64,000 nucleotides of DNA, from the NCBI RefSeq assembly GCF_019925205.1, contig NC_083560.1, positions 145,968,526 to 146,032,525 on the forward strand, in the 5' to 3' direction. The DNA is from Metopolophium dirhodum. Taxonomy: Eukaryota; Arthropoda; Insecta; Hemiptera; Aphididae. Every line of letters starts with the position of its first letter. Position 1 is the stretch's first letter. Positions 59,529 to 64,000 of the stretch are shown here, one piece after another. A program made the translations under genes and the position numbers. Under the pieces are notes generated by a model, which saw only the letters and a list, made by a program, of their open reading frames with translations, was not told where the DNA came from and did no database searches.

Positions 59529-62291
59529 TTAATGATGGCAAAGAATCGTTAAAAATATCAATATTTGACATATTATTAATAGATCGACAAGCACGATCAA
59601 GAGGGGCTGCGTAACCATAGTTAGTGGTGTGAAAATTCGTTTTAAAAGTTTGGGGTTTCTAGAATAAAAAGAAGGAACGGCTAAAGATAATTTAGAAAGT
59701 AAATCAGGAGCATCAATATCATTGTTCAATAATTTGTAAATAAAGGTAACATCAAATTCAACACGTCTATCAGTTAGAGATTTAAAAGTATACGGGTTAA
59801 TCCCACAACGAAATGTGCTTATTTTTATAAATTTATTTTGTACTTTATTTATACGATTAATATGTAATTGTTGATGGGGTGACCAAATAATAGCAGCGTA
59901 TTCAAGTATTGAACGGACTAGTGACATATATAGAGTATTCAACGCGTTAATATTAGAGAAACCAATGGTGTTACGGTTTAAAAACCCAAGTATTTTATTG
60001 GACTTGTTACAAATGTAATTAATGTGGTCATTAAATGAAAGGTCGGAAGAGAAAATAACACCTAGATCTTTTATTGTGGTAACTGGGACAAGTTGATTGG
60101 AATTAATGGAATATTGGAAGTTAATATATGAACGAGTACGGAAAAACGATATATAATTACATTTGTTAATGTTTATTAATAAACCATTATCAGTGCACCA
60201 TTTATAAAGTTTAACTAAGCAACTTTGTAAATCTAAGCAGTTAGATGTGTTATTTATAACATTAAAAATCTTCAAGTCATCAGCAAAGAGCAAGAATTTA
60301 CAGTTAGAAAAGCATTGGGACACATCATTAATAAAAATGTTAAATAGCCACGGAGAAAGTTGGCCACCTTGCGGGACACCCGAGGTAACGGAAATGGGAA
60401 AAGAAGAATGGTTTTGAATTTTTACAATTTGGGTACGGGAGGAGAGATATGATTTGAACCATGTTAATAATGGATCCGATACACCATACAGTTTTAACTT
60501 ATTTACGAGGGAAGTATGATTAACGCTATAAAATGCTTTTTTGAGGTCAGTGTATATAACATCAACTTGTAAACCTGATTCAATTGCCTCTAGCAGAAAA
60601 GAATAAAAGGATAAAAGGTGTGTTACCGTAGATCTACCAGGTCTAAACCCGTGTTGCTCATTAATAAAAACATTTTTGAAATAGTAGTTAATTTTTGAAG
60701 CAAGTATTTTATCAAAAAACTTAGGGATTGCAGATAAAATGGAAATAGGTCTATAGTTTTCGACATTTGATCTGGCACCAGATTTAAAAATAGGTTGAAT
60801 GTAGCTAGATTTCCATAATGTAGGAAAAGAGCTAGTAGATAAAGATAATTTGAATAATGTATAGATGGGTAGTGCTAATGAATAACGGCAATTACGTAAT
60901 AGTATAGGAGGTATCCCATCAGGACCATATGAACACTTAGGTTTAAGAAAACTTAAACCTTCAAAAATATCACCTAGCGTAAATTCAATATTATTAAGAT
61001 TAACAGTATTAAAATTAGAAAAACTAGATAATGGTGTAAGTGGGCTATTAATGGGGCTAAAAACAGAGCTAAAATAGTTACCAAAAAGATTAGCAATATC
61101 TTGGCTTGAATTGGCTGATACTTCGTTGAGAGACATGGCTTGAGGGATAGAGCTATCTTGTTTTTTAGAGCGGACAAAATTCCAAAAACGTTTTGGGTTT
61201 AATAATAAATCCGATTGGATGTGATTAAGATAACTATTATATGCGTTATAAGATTCAATTTTGATTTGTTGCCGTAATAGTTTAAAAGTATTGAAATCAT
61301 TAGGATTATTATAACGTTTGAAAGTTTTATGTGCAATTTTTTTTTTGATAATTAAACATATTAAGTACTTGCTATACCAGGAGGGGAAATTAGTTTTTTT
61401 TGGAGTAATTTTAGGAACGAAATATTCAATCAGAGTGTTAAGTGTTGAGTAAAAACATGAAGTGGCTATATTAATGTCCGGACTGCTTAAAATGTCGTTC
61501 CAATTACAAGAATTAAGAGCGTACGATAAGCCACAAAAGTCAGTTCGGTTAAAATCGAAATAACTTGGAATTGGGTCCGAATTACTACAATACGTAGAAA
61601 TATTAAAGCTAATGTACAGAGCAGGGTGATATAACGTGTCTAAAGGTAAAATAGCTTTATCAGCGTCATTAAGAACACAAACATTTGGAATGTTAGAAAA
61701 TATTAAATCAAGTAATGAGCCCGATAAATTATACCATCTATTAAATTGTCGACAGTTGAGATAAGCGAATTCATCGATAACGGTTGCTGCCTGATTATAG
61801 ATATTACCGTAGCACTTAACATAGTCCTTATGAACAACCCAGTTTAACTTAGGTAGATTAAAATCACCGCAAATAATAATTTCATAATCAGGATGTGATG
61901 ATACAATTAAATTTAAAGCGTTAAAAAATGAAACGTTACTATCATTGTTACTATTGGGTGGAAAATAAACACCAGCGATTATTAAGTCTTTATTATTAAC
62001 ACGGACGTGAATAAATAAGTGTTCAAAATTTGGAGTATAAAGTGCATTTAAACGTTTAGAAAAAAATTTTTTTTTTACACAAATTAAAACTCCGCCACCA
62101 AGGTTAACGCCAGAATTTGTATAGTCACGATCACATCTATAGATCTCAAACGAGGAAAAACCAAGTTCAGATAATAAGAAGTTACTATTTAAACTAGTCT
62201 CAACAATTACATAAAAATCCAAAGTAAATAACGGTTCATTGATACGTAATAAATCTAACTTTGTACGCAACCCCCTAACATTTTGAAACAA
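59529..62291 (-). CDS. LINE ORF2: endonuclease and reverse transcriptase
   Basis: The 920-codon frame starts with an apurinic-like endonuclease (NVRGLRTKLD at the N-terminus, VETSL near residue 31, GDFNLPKLNW near 140). Reverse transcriptase follows with NYRPISILSAIPKFFDKIL near 515, GFRPGRSTVTHLL near 553, VPQGGQLSPWLFNIFIND near 650 and the catalytic FADDLKIF near 690. The enzyme nicks DNA and copies the RNA at the nick. The last ~45 codons are out of frame: after a shift near 59,640 the original C-terminus (FHTTNYGYAAPLDRACRS) can be seen in another frame. The copy is therefore probably just dead or nearly intact. Confidence 0.9.
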   Translation of the reverse strand: MFQNVRGLRTKLDLLRINEPLFTLDFYVIVETSLNSNFLLSELGFSSFEIYRCDRDYTNSGVNLGGGVLICVKKKFFSKRLNALYTPNFEHLFIHVRVNNKDLIIAGVYFPPNSNNDSNVSFFNALNLIVSSHPDYEIIICGDFNLPKLNWVVHKDYVKCYGNIYNQAATVIDEFAYLNCRQFNRWYNLSGSLLDLIFSNIPNVCVLNDADKAILPLDTLYHPALYISFNISTYCSNSDPIPSYFDFNRTDFCGLSYALNSCNWNDILSSPDINIATSCFYSTLNTLIEYFVPKITPKKTNFPSWYSKYLICLIIKKKIAHKTFKRYNNPNDFNTFKLLRQQIKIESYNAYNSYLNHIQSDLLLNPKRFWNFVRSKKQDSSIPQAMSLNEVSANSSQDIANLFGNYFSSVFSPINSPLTPLSSFSNFNTVNLNNIEFTLGDIFEGLSFLKPKCSYGPDGIPPILLRNCRYSLALPIYTLFKLSLSTSSFPTLWKSSYIQPIFKSGARSNVENYRPISILSAIPKFFDKILASKINYYFKNVFINEQHGFRPGRSTVTHLLSFYSFLLEAIESGLQVDVIYTDLKKAFYSVNHTSLVNKLKLYGVSDPLLTWFKSYLSSRTQIVKIQNHSSFPISVTSGVPQGGQLSPWLFNIFINDVSQCFSNCKFLLFADDLKIFNVINNTSNCLDLQSCLVKLYKWCTDNGLLININKCNYISFFRTRSYINFQYSINSNQLVPVTTIKDLGVIFSSDLSFNDHINYICNKSNKILGFLNRNTIGFSNINALNTLYMSLVRSILEYAAIIWSPHQQLHINRINKVQNKFIKISTFRCGINPYTFKSLTDRRVEFDVTFIYKLLNNDIDAPDLLSKLSLAVPSFYSRNPKLLKRIFTPLTMVTQPLLIVLVDLLIICQILIFLTILCHH

Positions 62292-62380
62292 GCCATCAAT
62301 ATGTTTGCATTTAAATTTAGATGAATTAATATTATTATTTATAAAAGTATTATCTGTATGTGTATTACCTGAGGCAGTAT

Positions 62381-63142
62381 TTAGTTTTTTTGTAGAATAG
62401 TTGGAACTCCTTTGATATAGCCGATGTAAATGTTGTTTTCACCATTGTTTTTACGTATTGAAAGTTGTTCACGTACTTTATTGTAGAAACTGCGTTGTGA
62501 AGTGGTCCAATCAACCGTTACGTGGATAAATTTCTTGTCAGGTAGATTCCGGAGGCGATTTTTTGACTTAAGTATTAACCCAACGTCGGATTTTTTTTCA
62601 CATGTGATCTTTATCGGTCGAGGTTTTGGTCCACGTTTACCCAGGCGGACTATTAGTGAAGTAGCGATAGGGGCATCAATTTTAGCAAAAATGTCATTAA
62701 CTAATGTGGTGTCATCAACATCATTAATCGACTCGGGTACGTTAAATAAAATTATATTTTTTTCTCGAGATTGGCGATCATGTAGTTCGTTAAACATGTC
62801 AGAATAAGAAACGTTGGCATTAGAAGTTGGATTTGATTCTAATTTGACGATTCTTGATTCAAGTAAGCATAATTTTTCTTGAAAACGAGAATTTTCAGCT
62901 ACAACCCGGTCTAATTTTTTATTGGTAGAATTTAATAGGTCGAACAATTTTTCGATTTTAGAGAGTAAATCGAAATTAGAAGGAGAGCAAATACTGCATT
63001 TCCAAGAAGATGCGTTTTTAGGAGAGGATCCAGTAGTAGTAACGCAATTACTATGAGCTGTAGTTTTCTTACAGGCACAACAAGTTAAATAGGTAGTACT
63101 ACGGTTAATAGCCGATGAGCAAATTAAGCAAGTGAGAGGCAT
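62381..63142 (-). CDS. LINE ORF1: zinc-finger and coiled-coil RNA-binding protein
   Basis: The 253-codon intact frame begins with a PHD-like Cys/His cluster (CLICSSAINR, CCACKKTTAHSNC, WKCSIC, residues 4-55). A coiled coil at about 62-100 (LLSKIEKLFDLLNSTNKKLDR) follows, then a domain resembling the L1 ORF1 RNA-binding fold (IILFNVPES, VRLGKRGPKPRPIKIT, FIHVTVDWTTSQRSFYNKVR). ORF1 proteins coat the LINE RNA. The frame lies 89 bases upstream of ORF2, a normal LINE layout. Confidence 0.85.
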   Translation of the reverse strand: MPLTCLICSSAINRSTTYLTCCACKKTTAHSNCVTTTGSSPKNASSWKCSICSPSNFDLLSKIEKLFDLLNSTNKKLDRVVAENSRFQEKLCLLESRIVKLESNPTSNANVSYSDMFNELHDRQSREKNIILFNVPESINDVDDTTLVNDIFAKIDAPIATSLIVRLGKRGPKPRPIKITCEKKSDVGLILKSKNRLRNLPDKKFIHVTVDWTTSQRSFYNKVREQLSIRKNNGENNIYIGYIKGVPTILQKN

Positions 63143-63247
63143 TATGAAAAACCGAATTATAATTAACTAGATAAAAACGTATCGATAACGGACGTAATCA
63201 CAACGGGAAAAGACCGAACGTCTTACCTGTACGACGGTTAGAACTGT

Positions 63248-64000
63248 ACTATGAATGATTTCCAGCTGATATTCTTGTAAAAATGCTGACCACCTTATCA
63301 ACTTGGTATTTAGTAGTTGGCAGGTGTTGAGAAAAGTTAGTGCGTGATGATCAGTGAGCACTTTTATCTTGTGTCCCAACAAATAATGTCGAAATTTCTT
63401 GCACGCAAATACAATGGCCAGTAATTCTAATTCTGTGGTATTGTAATTACGTTCTGCGGTGTTTAGGGTTCGACTGGCAAATCCTAGTGTTTGGTGTTGT
63501 CCTTCTGCCATGACTTAATATAATTCCGCGCCCACATGTGTTGTTGAAGCGTCGGTGTTGAGGTAAAATTCCTTAGTGAAATCCGGGAATTGTATAACAA
63601 TATCCTCTAAGAATTTTTCCTTTATGTTGTTGTATGCTTGTTGTTGTGCTGTTCCCCACATCCACTTGGTGTCCTTCTTCGTTAGTACACTCAATTGATC
63701 CGTGTCATGCGATAAGTCCCGTATAAATTTACGGTAGAAGTTAATAAATCCCAAGAATGATTGTATTTGTTTTTTCGTTTTGGGTGGTTGAAAATTATTT
63801 ATTGCCTTCTCCTTGTCCGGATCCATGGAGATACCTTTCTCTGAAATGATATGTCCAAGGAAAACTACTTGATATTAGTTATATTACAGTTTATGGTGAT
63901 ATTATGATGTTATAGTTTCTGAAAGATCTGTTCAAGGTGTTGCATATGTTCTACGAAACTTTTTGAGGTGATGTGAATATCATCGACGTATATTGCGGCA
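63248..64000 (-). pseudogene. RT and RNase H part of the second gypsy element (continues beyond window)
   Basis: Reading from the window edge, RT shows IYVDDIHITS with its catalytic YVDD near 63,975. After stops and a shift (63,830-63,930) comes the connection region MDPDKEKAINNF...FLGFINFYRKFI (63,700-63,826). The RNase H begins FYLNTDAS (about 63,555) and continues LGFASRTLNTAERNYNTTELELLAIVF and TDHHALTFL to EIIHS at 63,248. TAA at 63,512-63,514 interrupts the frame between GAELY and VMAEG. The gene is inactive and is cut from its integrase by the LINE. Confidence 0.85.

Larger units (their letters stand above)
59353..63247 (-). mobile_element. LINE (Jockey/CR1-like) inserted in the second gypsy
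   Basis: It has two ORFs on the minus strand. The 3' end carries an (AAAT)n-type tail, seen on + as tatttatttattt from 59,353. The 5' end is near 63,247, where gypsy coding resumes. The gypsy frame reads ...EIIHS at 63,248-63,262 and continues PGKENVRANTL at 59,347 and below, so the insertion point lies in the RNase H/linker junction. No clear target duplication was fixed. Confidence 0.8.

Overview
The window looks like nuclear DNA of an aphid (Hemiptera, Aphididae). It is AT-rich and intron-bearing, and it contains a long stretch of mitochondrial sequence whose cox1, cob and nad genes read as aphid genes only in the invertebrate mitochondrial code (TGA Trp, ATA Met, AGA Ser). Almost everything else is transposable elements, many nested inside each other. 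No conserved single-copy host gene was recognised; the best candidates for non-transposon genes are three small genes in the first 3 kb.

Layout. 0.2-3.0 kb: a four-exon gene for a 167-residue unknown protein (+), a 206-residue unknown protein (-) and a BIR-domain (IAP-like) protein (-), with a tRNA-like pol III box pair between the last two. 3.2-16.0 kb: a Ty3/gypsy endogenous retrovirus of errantivirus type (gag-protease, pol, a small extra ORF, env, 3' LTR). It is broken by a frameshift, a nonsense codon, an integrase substitution and a 4.2-kb hAT transposon with a perfect 8-bp target duplication (8,474-12,669). 16.0-17.8 kb: a decayed DDE-type transposase on the minus strand that abuts the gypsy 3' LTR. 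19.2-50.0 kb: one hAT (zf-TTF/DUF4371 type) transposase gene whose N-terminal part lies at 20.0-21.9 kb and whose C-terminal exons lie at 49.0-49.5 kb.

Two things separate the halves of that hAT gene. First, a piggyBac (21,945-29,316, TTAA duplicated) holds a BEL/Pao element (25,522-29,279, GTGGG duplicated). That BEL/Pao element holds a hAT remnant (to 28,235), which holds a deleted hAT (26,692-27,693, GAACCTAT duplicated). Second, a nuclear mitochondrial insertion (NUMT, about 29.35-49.04 kb) carries about 12.3 kb of mtDNA in ancestral insect order from nad5 through rrnL, rrnS, the control region, nad2 and cox1 to part of cox2. The rrnL of the NUMT is split by a young, full-length BEL/Pao element (35,474-42,897) with two 942-bp LTRs that look identical, an AGATC target duplication and an uninterrupted 1,759-codon polyprotein.

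50.3-56.5 kb: a decayed MADF-BESS gene interrupted by a 4.5-kb transposon with about 0.6-kb inverted ends and a TA duplication, followed by the first exon of a PIF/Harbinger-type transposase. 57-64 kb: a second gypsy element (-) whose RNase H/integrase junction is split by a Jockey/CR1-like LINE (59,353-63,247).

The insertions give a relative time order. The host hAT is oldest; piggyBac and the NUMT entered it; the first BEL entered piggyBac; hATs entered that; the second BEL entered the NUMT and looks most recent. Calls rest on reading the sequence; no database search or alignment program was used.
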